Assembly: GCF_001591445.1 (NCBI RefSeq)
Contig: NZ_BCUX01000010.1
Span: 1 to 64,000 of the forward strand
Length of the DNA: 64,000 bases
Reading direction: 5' to 3'
Source of the DNA: Neobacillus drentensis NBRC 102427
Lineage (GTDB): Bacteria; Bacillota; Bacilli; Bacillales; Cytobacillaceae
The notes beneath the pieces were generated by a model. It did no database searches and was not told where the DNA came from. It saw only the letters and a program-made list of their open reading frames with translations. The first letter of the stretch is position 1. Each line of letters starts with the position of its first letter. Made by a program: the position numbers and the translations under genes. Shown here piece after piece: positions 27,766-36,598 of this stretch.

Positions 27766-28272
27766 TTATAATGCCGGTGCTTCCATCCCTATTTGGCTCC
27801 ATTCGTCTCTTGATGGACCATAAACTCCGGGGACATTCAATCCAGCTTGGCGCATTAGAACGGTCATTTGTCCGCGATGATGGATAATATGTTTAATCAA
27901 TAGATCAAGTGTTACTGCTTTTGGCATATCCATACCAAACACATTTTTCATTTCTTTCAAGGAAGCGTCAGTCCACTGCTGTTTAACAGCGTCGATTGTG
28001 TCGGCACTAACCTTACGAAAGGTGTCCGCGATTTGCTTTGCCGATGACGGAACAGCACTTGAGTTTTCCACATTTTCAACAGTAATTCCAAATTCATTCA
28101 GCATTCCCGGTGTACTTGTTACAACATGCCATGCAATTCTCCCTAAGGTACGGTCGTCTGGTGATACGGCTTGTTGAAGTGAATCATCTGTTAATACATC
28201 CAAAACCTTTTGCGTAGAAGCTGCTTCTTGGTTCCAATCCTTAGTAAATTCAGCGATAGAAGTATACATCAT
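27766..28272 (-). CDS. DinB family protein
   Basis: 168 residues, four-helix DinB/YfiT-fold protein. The metal-binding histidines are in the expected places: RIAWHVV (about residue 48) and the LLIKHIIHHRGQMTVLMRQ signature (about 127-146). Members include bacillithiol- or mycothiol-dependent transferases and proteins of unknown function; the substrate is not predictable. Two adjacent ATGs compete; the second is better spaced from GGAGGA. Confidence 0.8.
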   Translation of the reverse strand: MMYTSIAEFTKDWNQEAASTQKVLDVLTDDSLQQAVSPDDRTLGRIAWHVVTSTPGMLNEFGITVENVENSSAVPSSAKQIADTFRKVSADTIDAVKQQWTDASLKEMKNVFGMDMPKAVTLDLLIKHIIHHRGQMTVLMRQAGLNVPGVYGPSRDEWSQIGMEAPAL

Positions 28273-28368
28273 TCATTCCTCCATTTTTCAACTGTAGTTC
28301 AATAAAAGTATATCATCGTTACTTTTGATAGCAAAATTTCCCGCAGAAACTGTTTTTCAAAGATATTC

Positions 28369-28905
28369 CTAATACTCCTCCACCGTGGAGATATGTGGTA
28401 AATTCCGATACTTTTGGGCATAGTCAATCCCATACCCAACAATAAATTCATCCGGAATCACAAAGCCAACATAATCGACCGGCAACTCAACTTTTCTTCT
28501 TTCAGGCTTATCTAAAAGAGTGCAAATCCTAATGTGTTTCGGTTTGTGTGTCTTCAAATGATCACGTAAGAAATGCAGTGTCAGCCCGCTGTCGATAATA
28601 TCCTCCACTACCACTACATTTTGATTGGTAATATTCGCATCCAGATCCTTCAATAGCCTTACTTTCCCCGTTGACTCTGTTTCGTCTCCGTAGCTCGATA
28701 CAGAGATGAAATCAATTTTAATATCCCCCTTCATCTCACGAATTAAATCCGCGGCAAAAACAAAGGAACCCTTTAAGACAGCGATGAGGACAATTGCTTC
28801 ATTATTAAAATCACTTTCAATTTGCTCTGCTAATTCCTTTACTCGTTCTTTAATTGCTGTTTCGGAAATCATCACATCTTTAATCCTGTATGCCAAAAAA
28901 TCCAC
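28369..28905 (-). CDS. hpt: hypoxanthine phosphoribosyltransferase
   Basis: 178 residues. It makes IMP/GMP from hypoxanthine/guanine and PRPP in purine salvage. The PRPP-binding loop VVVVEDIIDSGLTL (about 97-110) and the upstream VLIAVLKGSFVFAADL are intact, and VGFVIPDEFIVGYGIDY is the purine-contact region. The start is GTG, or TTG three codons in, behind GAGGGTGG. In Bacillus the usual copy lies between tilS and ftsH; here it has unrelated neighbours, so this may be an extra copy. Confidence 0.88.
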   Translation of the reverse strand: MDFLAYRIKDVMISETAIKERVKELAEQIESDFNNEAIVLIAVLKGSFVFAADLIREMKGDIKIDFISVSSYGDETESTGKVRLLKDLDANITNQNVVVVEDIIDSGLTLHFLRDHLKTHKPKHIRICTLLDKPERRKVELPVDYVGFVIPDEFIVGYGIDYAQKYRNLPHISTVEEY

Positions 28906-28925
28906 CCTCTTCTAAAAAATAAAAA

Positions 28926-28966
28926 GCCAATACGAAAAACCAATTAGTTTGATTTTTCGTATTGGC
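28926..28966 (-). terminator. terminator of adhE
   Basis: GCCAATACGAAAAA pairs with TTTTTCGTATTGGC across a 13-base loop, with a T-run on the minus strand. Confidence 0.85.
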
Positions 28967-28974
28967 AAGGATTA

Positions 28975-31578
28975 TTATACCCCTTTATACGCTTGGCGGT
29001 AAATTTCAGCTAATTCAGTTACTAAAGGAAGCTTAGGATTAGCAGTAGTACATTGGTCTTCGAAGGCCCTGTCTGCCAGGTAGTCAACCTTGCTCTCGAA
29101 TTCGACTTTATTTATATGATTTGCTTCAAGGCTCATTGGGACTTCAAGTTCTTTCGCCAATTGAATAATGGCTTGAACTAGACTCTCCACACCTTCCTCA
29201 ATGGTTCTTGCAGGTAAACCTAGGATTCTAGCAATTTCAGCATACCGTTTGTCTGCTTTGAAATGATTGTACTTCGGAAAGGCAGTAAATTTCTTCGGTT
29301 TTGTTGCATTATAGCGGATTACATGCGGCATTAGCACTGCATTTGCCCGTCCATGGGCAATATGGAACTCAGCACCCAGCTTATGGGCAAGACTATGATT
29401 AATGCCTAAAAATGCGTTGGCGAACGCCATACCGGCAATCGTCGAAGCATTATGAATCTTTTCACGCGCTTCTTCATCCTGGCCGTTTTTGTAAGCTCTT
29501 GGCAGGTACTCAAATACAAGTTGGATCGCTTTAATGGCTAGGCCATCGGTAAAATCATTCGCCATGCACGATACATAGGCTTCGATCGCGTGTGTCAATA
29601 CGTCCAATCCAGTATCGGCGGTAATATGTTTAGGTACCGTCATCACAAACTGCGGATCGATAATGGCGACGTCTGGTGTCAATTCATAATCTGCAAGTGG
29701 ATATTTAATATTGGCTTCTTTATCCGTAATTACCGAGAATGAAGTTACCTCGGAGCCTGTTCCAGATGTAGTAGGAATAGCTACAAATTGTGCCCTCTGT
29801 CCGAGATTCGGATATTTAACAATCCGTTTTCGTATATCTAAGAATTTTTGTTTTAAGCCAAAGAATTCGGTATCCGGATGTTCATAGAATAACCACATTC
29901 CTTTGGCAGCATCCATTGCGGAACCACCGCCGAGGGCAATGATCACGTCTGGCTGGAAGTTAGCCATCATTTCCGCACCTTTCATGACTGTTTCGATCGA
30001 TGGATCCGGTTCTACCTCGGAAAAGATTTCACAATGCACATAATCCGGACGCTTTCTTAAATAATAAAGTACTTTATCAACATAACCTAATTTCACCATT
30101 CCAGGGTCGGTGACAATAAATGCTTTTGATATTTTCGGCATTTTCGCAAGGTATTGAGTTGAATTTTTCTCGAAATAGATTTTAGATGGCACTTTAAACC
30201 ACTGCATATTAATATTCCTTTTCGCCACTTTTTTAATATTCATTAGATGAATGGTACCAACATTGGTAGAAACCGAGTTTCCGCCATATGTTCCACAGCC
30301 AAGGGTCAATGATGGCATATACGCATTATAAATATCACCTATCGCACCTTGTGATGATGGAGCATTGACAATAATACGGCCCGCTCTCATCCGCAGTCCA
30401 AACTTTTTAATAACGGTCTGATCCGTGGTATGAATGACAGCCGAGTGGCCTAACCCACCGAACTCCAGCATTTCTTCGGCCCGTTTTAGTCCTTCCTCAA
30501 GACCGCTTACCCTGTAGCAGGCAAGCACCGGGCTTAATTTCTCCCTTGAAAGCGGAAATCCTGGTCCGACACCTTTTAATTCTGCGATAAGAATCTTTGT
30601 ATCATCTGGAACCTTTACCCCTGCCAGCTGGGCAATCTTTGAAGCAGCCATCCCAACAATAACTGGATTAACCGCACAGGATTGCTCATTAATGACTAAT
30701 TTTTCAACCTTAGCTTTTTCTTCTTCATTTAAAAAATAACAATTATTAGCCACCATTTTTTGTTTTACACTGTCGTAAATTTCTTGATCAATAATGACTG
30801 CTTGTTCGGAAGCGCAAATCATCCCATTGTCAAACGTTTTTGATAGAATGAGGTCATTTACTGCTTGATCGAGATTGGCTGTTTTTTCAATATAACATGG
30901 TACATTTCCAGGTCCTACTCCGAGTGCCGGCTTACCTGAACTGTAAGCGGATTTCACCATTCCCGAACCGCCTGTGGCAAGAATTAGCGAAATTTTCGGA
31001 TGGTTCATTAAAGCTTGTGTTGCTTCAAGCGATGGTGCTTCAATCCATTGAATGCAATTCTCTGGTGCACCTGCTTTGATCGCTGCTTCTCTAAGCACTC
31101 TTGCAGCTTCACTGCTAGATTTCTGTGCTGAGGGATGGAAAGCAAAAATAATCGGATTGCGTGTTTTTATCGAAATGAGTGATTTAAACATTGTGGTCGA
31201 CGTTGGGTTGGTTACAGGTGTTACTCCTGCAATTACTCCCACTGGTTCCGCAATTTCAATCATTCCTTCATGTTCATTTTCGTTAATGATACCTACGGTT
31301 TTATCATATTTGATATTATGATAGACATATTCTGTCGCAAACATATTTTTAATAATTTTATCTTCATAAACGCCTCTGCCTGTTTCTTCTACAGCAAGCT
31401 TTGCAAGCGGCATATGCTGGTCAAGACCGGCTAAGGCCATTTCCTTCACAATTTCATTAATCATATCTTGGTCAAAGCTGCGGAACTCAGCCAATGCTTT
31501 TAGTCCGTTTTCCACTAAACCGTTAACCATCTTCGTTACATCTTGCTTTTCTTTAACCGCCTTTTCAACTATAGCCAT
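28975..31578 (-). CDS. adhE: bifunctional acetaldehyde-CoA/alcohol dehydrogenase
   Basis: 867 residues. It converts acetyl-CoA to ethanol in two NADH-dependent steps, regenerating NAD+ during fermentation. The N-terminal aldehyde dehydrogenase half (to ~residue 440) has the catalytic Cys in FDNGMICASEQAV. The C-terminal iron alcohol dehydrogenase half has GGGSAMDAAKGMW, the metal-binding His set in HAIEAYVSCMANDF and GINHSLAHKLGAEFHIAHGRANAV. Length is normal for AdhE. Two Rex boxes lie directly upstream. Confidence 0.96.
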   Translation of the reverse strand: MAIVEKAVKEKQDVTKMVNGLVENGLKALAEFRSFDQDMINEIVKEMALAGLDQHMPLAKLAVEETGRGVYEDKIIKNMFATEYVYHNIKYDKTVGIINENEHEGMIEIAEPVGVIAGVTPVTNPTSTTMFKSLISIKTRNPIIFAFHPSAQKSSSEAARVLREAAIKAGAPENCIQWIEAPSLEATQALMNHPKISLILATGGSGMVKSAYSSGKPALGVGPGNVPCYIEKTANLDQAVNDLILSKTFDNGMICASEQAVIIDQEIYDSVKQKMVANNCYFLNEEEKAKVEKLVINEQSCAVNPVIVGMAASKIAQLAGVKVPDDTKILIAELKGVGPGFPLSREKLSPVLACYRVSGLEEGLKRAEEMLEFGGLGHSAVIHTTDQTVIKKFGLRMRAGRIIVNAPSSQGAIGDIYNAYMPSLTLGCGTYGGNSVSTNVGTIHLMNIKKVAKRNINMQWFKVPSKIYFEKNSTQYLAKMPKISKAFIVTDPGMVKLGYVDKVLYYLRKRPDYVHCEIFSEVEPDPSIETVMKGAEMMANFQPDVIIALGGGSAMDAAKGMWLFYEHPDTEFFGLKQKFLDIRKRIVKYPNLGQRAQFVAIPTTSGTGSEVTSFSVITDKEANIKYPLADYELTPDVAIIDPQFVMTVPKHITADTGLDVLTHAIEAYVSCMANDFTDGLAIKAIQLVFEYLPRAYKNGQDEEAREKIHNASTIAGMAFANAFLGINHSLAHKLGAEFHIAHGRANAVLMPHVIRYNATKPKKFTAFPKYNHFKADKRYAEIARILGLPARTIEEGVESLVQAIIQLAKELEVPMSLEANHINKVEFESKVDYLADRAFEDQCTTANPKLPLVTELAEIYRQAYKGV

Positions 31579-31604
31579 CGTAATACCTCCATTTGATTAA
31601 GTGA

Positions 31605-31622
31605 TTGTGAAGTATTTCACAA
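31605..31622 (-). promoter_or_regulatory. Rex box 1 upstream of adhE
   Basis: TTGTGAAGTATTTCACAA is a near-perfect palindrome matching the Gram-positive Rex consensus. It lies 27 bases before the adhE start. Rex releases DNA when NADH is high. Confidence 0.8.
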
Positions 31623-31671
31623 GTTTCTCTAAAAAATATTGTCTGGTATTCTCTCTGGATGCCTTAAATCT

Positions 31672-31689
31672 TTGTGAAATATTTCACAT
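31672..31689 (-). promoter_or_regulatory. Rex box 2 upstream of adhE
   Basis: TTGTGAAATATTTCACAT, one base from the Rex consensus, between the 75-aa gene and adhE. Confidence 0.75.
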
Positions 31690-31737
31690 GATTAGGTAAA
31701 AAAATAATAAAACTTCAATTGACTATTGTGCAAATAA

Positions 31738-31965
31738 CTATTCACAGACTGGATTGCGTGGAATCTTTTCAAATAAAATGTCATTAAGAACCTTCGAATA
31801 TTTTTTAACCATGATTACATAATTTACGGTCCAGATATAGGCGGGGATTTCTTCATTTTCTTTAAAATACATCGCCTCAAATTCGTCCCCAACTGCTTCT
31901 TCAAATGTTTTTAGGGAATAAGTTTCAGAATCGGTAGAGAAGGTTCTCCATTCACAAACCATCAT
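31738..31965 (-). CDS. 75-aa unknown protein upstream of adhE
   Basis: Small acidic protein starting MMVCEWRTF behind AAGGAGTG. It has no membrane segment; two Cys, one near each end. It carries FEEAVGDEFEAMYFKEN in the middle. It lies 159 bases upstream of adhE on the same strand, with a Rex-like box and a perfect cre site ahead of it, so it is probably expressed under fermentative conditions. Family unknown to me. Confidence 0.6.
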   Translation of the reverse strand: MMVCEWRTFSTDSETYSLKTFEEAVGDEFEAMYFKENEEIPAYIWTVNYVIMVKKYSKVLNDILFEKIPRNPVCE

Positions 31966-32023
31966 GTCTTATCACTCCTTGTTTCTTTATGAATTTATCA
32001 TAGCATGAATTTCAGATAATAGT

Positions 32024-32041
32024 TTGTGAAGTATTGAACAA
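32024..32041 (-). promoter_or_regulatory. Rex-like box 3 upstream of the 75-aa gene
   Basis: TTGTGAAGTATTGAACAA, a slightly degenerate Rex palindrome about 60 bases before the small gene. Confidence 0.6.
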
Positions 32042-32135
32042 AGTGTGAATAATGGTTAATTTAGCTAAAATAGGTCCAAGTCCTTATAAATCAGTGTTTT
32101 AAATGAGGATATCTGCATATTTGTTTATCTTGCAT

Positions 32136-32149
32136 TGAAAACGTTTACA
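32136..32149 (+). promoter_or_regulatory. perfect cre (CcpA) site
   Basis: TGAAAACGTTTACA matches TGWAANCGNTNWCA at every position. It lies about 170 bases upstream of the 75-aa gene and may activate or repress the adhE unit according to glucose supply. Confidence 0.65.
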
Positions 32150-32260
32150 TAAATTTTATTATATCGAAATAGTTCTTAATCGATTTATCTACGGTCAGTA
32201 ACGCGACCATGAATAAGCGTAATACAATTTGGAACTGGCCGAGAGTAATCACATAAGAAC

Positions 32261-32520
32261 CTCTTTCTTACCGTAACCACCTCTCAAACTAGTTTTCGGT
32301 CATTTAAGAGCCCTCTTTCTTACCGTAACCACTTCTGAAACTAGTCTTCGGGCGTTTAAGAGCCCTCTTTCTTACCGTAACCACCTCTGAAACTAGTCTT
32401 CGGTCGTTTAAGAGCCGTCTTTCTTACCGTAACCACCTCTCAAACTAGTTTTCGGTCGTTTAAGAGCCCTCTTTCTTACCGTAACTCCTTGTAAAACATG
32501 ATTACGGTCATTAAAGGGCT
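32261..32520. repeat. 52-bp tandem repeat, five copies
   Basis: The word CTCTTTCTTACCGTAAC (one variant begins GTCTTT) recurs at 32261, 32313, 32365, 32417 and 32469, exactly 52 bases apart. Each unit continues CACCTCT-AAACTAGT-TTCGGTC-TTTAAGAGC. The last unit diverges and contains an ACCGTAA/TTACGGT stem. No open frame spans it. The stretch 32042-32260 otherwise holds only the cre site. Confidence 0.9.
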
Positions 32521-32534
32521 CCTTATATATTTTT

Positions 32535-34085
32535 TTACAAAATTAGATTCAATTGATCTCTCACTCCATCAATAAGATCGAACGGTCCTACTCCATAATG
32601 AGAAAGAACTTTTGCCTTTTCCTCACCAGCCCTTGCATGGAAGTAACTTGCCGAAATCAGGGCATGTAAGGGTGAGGCACCCTGTGCAAGGAAGGAAGTA
32701 ATCAGCCCTGTCAGTACATCGCCGCTCCCACCTTTTCCAAGCGCATCATGGCCGTATGGATTTATGTATAGGTTACCATCAGGATTGGCAATTATGGAGC
32801 GATGCCCCTTTAAAAGCAAATAAACTCCATAATCCTTCGCAAAAGCTGCGGCGATTTCAAGGCGTTCATCTTCCACTTCGTTTACCGTCTTATTAACAAG
32901 ACGAGCCATTTCCCCTGGGTGCGGGGTAAAAATCACTGGTCCCTGGTAGCTACGGACAACATCCAACTGATTCCTAAGCAAATATAAGCCATCAGCATCA
33001 ATAACAACAGCCTGGTATTGAAGACTAGTTAGCATCGATTGAATCCATGCCTCGCCACCAGAAAAGCGACTCAATCCAGGACCTATCGCGATACTATCAA
33101 ATTGTTGAAGCAAAGGTACCAGGACTTCAACTGACTTTTCAGCGAAATGTCCATTTTCATCTGGAAGTGGTAAAAGTAAGGATTCCGGGTTTTGGACGGC
33201 AGCCATTGGATAAATACTTTCAGGAACTGCTAACGTGACTAATCCCGCACCGGAATGTAAGGCTGCCTTAGCAGAGAAAATAGGCGCACCGACATAGTTA
33301 CGTGACCCGCCTACTATCAGAGCATGGCCAAAGGTCCCCTTATGACCATGCCTCGGTCGAATCGGTACAGAAGACTTAACAAGTGTCTCCGTAATCAATT
33401 TAGGCATGACCAGTCCCAATTCCGCTGCACACGATGGAGGGACGGAAATGTCAACCGACTTCCACTCCCCAATAAACTTTGATCCTTCATTCAAAAAAAA
33501 GCCCTTTTTAGGAAAAACAAACGTTATCGTCTTTGTTGCTTTTATCGCCAATCCGTCCACTTTTCCATTTTCGCTGTTAACACCTGAAGGAATGTCGACA
33601 GCAATGACCAATTTTCCCCCATTAAATTCATTAACCATCTCAATAACCTGGTTCAAAGGATCTCTTACAGCACCGTTCACCCCTGTCCCTAACATGGCAT
33701 CAATGATAATGTCTGCATGATTTAATTCATTTTGAAGTGCAGCCAGCGTTTGTTCGTGAAGATAGAAAATAGGTAAGCCTCTGTTAAGATACACATCAAA
33801 ATGTACTTTCGCATCTCCTTTGATTCGTTCGGGGGTAATTAACAAACACAACAGGGGCTTCAGACCAATATCGGACAGACGGCGGGCGATGACAAAACCG
33901 TCCCCACCATTATTTCCGCCGCCTGCAAGCACAATCACCTTAGGATTTTTACAAGGTGAACTGGCAAGTATTTCTTCAACCACCTGCGCACCGGCATTTT
34001 CCATTAATACAACACCAGGTAAGCCAAGCTTCTCCATCGTAAACTGATCCATTTTCTGCATATCCTTTTGACCCGCGGCAAACAA
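32535..34085 (-). CDS. nnr: bifunctional NAD(P)H-hydrate epimerase / ADP-dependent dehydratase
   Basis: 516 residues. It repairs damaged (hydrated) NADH and NADPH. The N-terminal YjeF_N epimerase domain (to ~210) shows VLAGGGNNGGDGFVIARRL and DAMLGTGVNGAVRDP. The C-terminal ribokinase-like dehydratase domain shows GHALIVGGSRNYVGAPIFSA, VIFTPHPGEMARL and GKGGSGDVLTGLI (ATP/ADP site and catalytic Asp). TTG start behind GGAGGGG. Both halves complete. Confidence 0.94.
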   Translation of the reverse strand: MFAAGQKDMQKMDQFTMEKLGLPGVVLMENAGAQVVEEILASSPCKNPKVIVLAGGGNNGGDGFVIARRLSDIGLKPLLCLLITPERIKGDAKVHFDVYLNRGLPIFYLHEQTLAALQNELNHADIIIDAMLGTGVNGAVRDPLNQVIEMVNEFNGGKLVIAVDIPSGVNSENGKVDGLAIKATKTITFVFPKKGFFLNEGSKFIGEWKSVDISVPPSCAAELGLVMPKLITETLVKSSVPIRPRHGHKGTFGHALIVGGSRNYVGAPIFSAKAALHSGAGLVTLAVPESIYPMAAVQNPESLLLPLPDENGHFAEKSVEVLVPLLQQFDSIAIGPGLSRFSGGEAWIQSMLTSLQYQAVVIDADGLYLLRNQLDVVRSYQGPVIFTPHPGEMARLVNKTVNEVEDERLEIAAAFAKDYGVYLLLKGHRSIIANPDGNLYINPYGHDALGKGGSGDVLTGLITSFLAQGASPLHALISASYFHARAGEEKAKVLSHYGVGPFDLIDGVRDQLNLIL

Positions 34086-34119
34086 ATTTCACCCCTCCTT
34101 TACCAACCTTCCTATCTGT

Positions 34120-35310
34120 TTATCGTACGTCCTCGAATTCTCTAGCAATCCTTTCAAACGCTTCCTGAATTAAGGGGCGAGGCGACGGGATACAAATTCT
34201 TTGCCACTGTAACCCTTCTTCGCCAAACATCTTTCCATCTTCGAGAAGAACATTTGCTTTATTATAGATTCGATCATGAATTTCTTCTGGCGAGAGGCCA
34301 TATTCACTAAAATCCATCCACATGATATAGGTTCCCTCTGGAATTCTCACCTTTACTTTCGGCATTTTCTCCGCTAGAAATTGGACAGCCCATTCCATTG
34401 TGCCATCAATATAGTCCTTCAACTGCTCTAACCACTCGTCTCCCTCATTGTAAACGGCAATCAGTGCAGAAACGGTAAATGGTGAAGGTAGATGCATTCC
34501 CATTACGGTATTGTAGGTTTTTCTTAGTTCTGGATTTGAGATAATCACATTTGTGCAATGAAGCCCAGCGACATTGAACGTTTTATTGATGGCCGTAAAC
34601 GTAATAATTCGCTCACCATGTTCGGTAGCTTTTGCAATTGGAATAAAGGTTTGATTGCGGCGAACCAAATCACCGTGAATTTCATCTGCAACAATCAGGA
34701 CATCATGTTTAGCACAAATATCAGCTAATTTTCTAAGTTCTTCCTTAGTAAACACTCTTCCCGTTGGATTATGGGGGTTACATAAAATAAACATTTTCGT
34801 CGTTTCGTCTTTTGCCTTCGCTTCGAAATCCTCAAAATCTATTTGATAATAGCCTTCACTATTTGCTTTAAGTGGATTATTCATGACTTTTCGTCCGTTT
34901 GCTTCAATTGCGGAAGTAAACGGTGGATAAACAGGCCGTTGAATAATGATGCCATCTCCTGGGTTAGTCAATGCCTTAACCGCTACATTTAGAGCATGTA
35001 CTGTTCCAGGGCTAAAGCTGATATCCTCCTGTGGAATATCCCAATCGTGTCTCTTTTTAAACCAATGCTGAATAGCCTCAAAATACTCTTTTGGAAAGAT
35101 GGTATAACCAAAAATCCGGTGGTCGACTGTCTTATGTAAAGCCTCTATTAACGGCTGGGGTACAGGTAAATCCATATCCGCTGTGAACAATGGAATCGTT
35201 TCTTCATCATACCGATCAGTCAGGCCAATCTCTTTAAGGAGCTCCCCGCCATCCCATTTGATTGAATAGGTTCCTCTTCGGTTGACAATTTCATCAAAGT
35301 TATATTTCAT
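34120..35310 (-). CDS. patB: MalY/PatB family PLP aminotransferase or cystathionine beta-lyase
   Basis: 396 residues, fold-type I PLP enzyme. The start MKYNFDEIVNRRGTYSIKWD is typical of PatB. PLP contacts are visible: FILCNPHNPTGRVF, VADEIHGDL (the Asp and His) and the Schiff-base lysine in FTAINKTFNVAGLH. PatB-type enzymes cleave C-S bonds (cystathionine, cysteine conjugates) to a thiol, pyruvate and ammonia. Preceded by AAAGGTGG. The symbol is by similarity to B. subtilis PatB. Confidence 0.88.
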   Translation of the reverse strand: MKYNFDEIVNRRGTYSIKWDGGELLKEIGLTDRYDEETIPLFTADMDLPVPQPLIEALHKTVDHRIFGYTIFPKEYFEAIQHWFKKRHDWDIPQEDISFSPGTVHALNVAVKALTNPGDGIIIQRPVYPPFTSAIEANGRKVMNNPLKANSEGYYQIDFEDFEAKAKDETTKMFILCNPHNPTGRVFTKEELRKLADICAKHDVLIVADEIHGDLVRRNQTFIPIAKATEHGERIITFTAINKTFNVAGLHCTNVIISNPELRKTYNTVMGMHLPSPFTVSALIAVYNEGDEWLEQLKDYIDGTMEWAVQFLAEKMPKVKVRIPEGTYIMWMDFSEYGLSPEEIHDRIYNKANVLLEDGKMFGEEGLQWQRICIPSPRPLIQEAFERIAREFEDVR

Positions 35311-35477
35311 GTAAATCCACCTTTCTACTAGTTATTACCTGTATACTAACACTTTTTGGATGGTTCCATCCACTTCTTCAAAATCGTTGTGCTTTTTTCA
35401 TTTTCAAAATATTGACTCTTTAAAAATTCTATGTCTATTTAAAGATAGATGCCAAAAGGAGAAGAGACTATTAACTT

Positions 35478-36452
35478 ATGAAAAGAAAAATACTTGCCTA
35501 TAACTTTGAATTCTCTGAAACCCTAGATCGTTTGAGGGATCGTTTTGATGTAGAAATTTTTGAAAAAATAAATCCCAAAACAAACCCAGCCTTTTTACAA
35601 TCTCTCAAGCAGGCCGAAGGAATTGTCGGTCTAGCACTCCCAGTCGATAAAGAATTACTAGATTGTGCCCCGAATTTGAAAATAGTCTCAAATAACTCGA
35701 CCGGATATAATAACCTTGCCATTGCTGAGATGACTAAACGTGGTGTAATGGGAACAAATACACCCGGCGTCCTTGAAGATACGACGGCAGATGCAATTTT
35801 CGGTATTTTACTCGCTGCCGCCCGACGCATCCCTGAACTGGATCACTTCGTGAAGGCAGGACATTGGAAGCAGCATTTAACCCGAAACGAGTATGCCATT
35901 GATGTCCATCATAAAACCTTAGGGATTATTGGGATGGGGAAAATCGGTTCATTAATTGCAAAACGAGGGCATTTAGGTTTTGATATGAAGATTCTATACC
36001 ACAATCGGACCCGTAACCTTGAGGCAGAGAAAAAATATAATGCTATCTACGCAAAGCTTGATAGCTTACTTATGGAAGCAGATTTTGTTTGTTTAATGAC
36101 CCCGCTCACACCAGAGACCGAAAATTTAATCGGTGAACGGGAATTTAAATTGATGAAAAAGTCCGCTATTTTTGTCAATGGTTCGCGTGGGAAAACAGTA
36201 GATGAAAAGGCATTGATTGAAGCTTTAAAAAGAAAAGAGATACATGGTGCAGCCTTAGACGTATTCCAAAGTGAGCCAGTCAAAGCGGACCATCCGCTTC
36301 TCCAGTTTCCAAATGTGGTGACGACCCCGCATATTGGCTCATCTACTCACGAAACGGAATATAAGATGGCTAAGCTTGCTGTCGAAAATTTATTAGCAGG
36401 ATTATCAGGTAAACGTCCACAAAACCTTATTAACCCTGAGGTACTGAACTAA
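35478..36452 (+). CDS. D-isomer-specific 2-hydroxyacid dehydrogenase
   Basis: 324 residues, NAD(P)H-dependent. The Rossmann motif GIIGMGKIGSLIAKRG (about 154-169) is followed by the basic residues HNRTR, suggesting NADPH preference. Catalytic Arg in NGSRGKTVDE, Glu in DVFQSEP, and His in TPHIGSSTHETEY are intact. Closest types are glyoxylate/hydroxypyruvate or 2-ketogluconate reductases; the substrate is not certain. Divergent from patB, with its own terminator. Confidence 0.88.
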   Translation: MKRKILAYNFEFSETLDRLRDRFDVEIFEKINPKTNPAFLQSLKQAEGIVGLALPVDKELLDCAPNLKIVSNNSTGYNNLAIAEMTKRGVMGTNTPGVLEDTTADAIFGILLAAARRIPELDHFVKAGHWKQHLTRNEYAIDVHHKTLGIIGMGKIGSLIAKRGHLGFDMKILYHNRTRNLEAEKKYNAIYAKLDSLLMEADFVCLMTPLTPETENLIGEREFKLMKKSAIFVNGSRGKTVDEKALIEALKRKEIHGAALDVFQSEPVKADHPLLQFPNVVTTPHIGSSTHETEYKMAKLAVENLLAGLSGKRPQNLINPEVLN

Positions 36453-36542
36453 TTTTACAATGAGTATAAAAAGTTTAGGAGAGGGCTACAAATCAATTGA
36501 TTTATATAAAAGAAAACAGAAAGAGTCAGTAAATTTCCAAAA

Positions 36543-36588
36543 AAATAACACATAGGGGATCGAGAGTAATCATCCCCATGTGTTATTG
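36543..36588. terminator. bidirectional terminator
   Basis: AATAACACATAGGGGAT pairs with ATCCCCATGTGTTATT around a 12-base loop. It ends both the 2-hydroxyacid dehydrogenase gene and the opposing Block A genes. Confidence 0.8.
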
Positions 36589-36598
36589 TTAAATTAGC

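Noticed and set aside
32261..32520. CRISPR array
   Set aside because: Units repeat over the full 52 bases with no distinct repeat and variable spacer, and no cas gene is present in the window.
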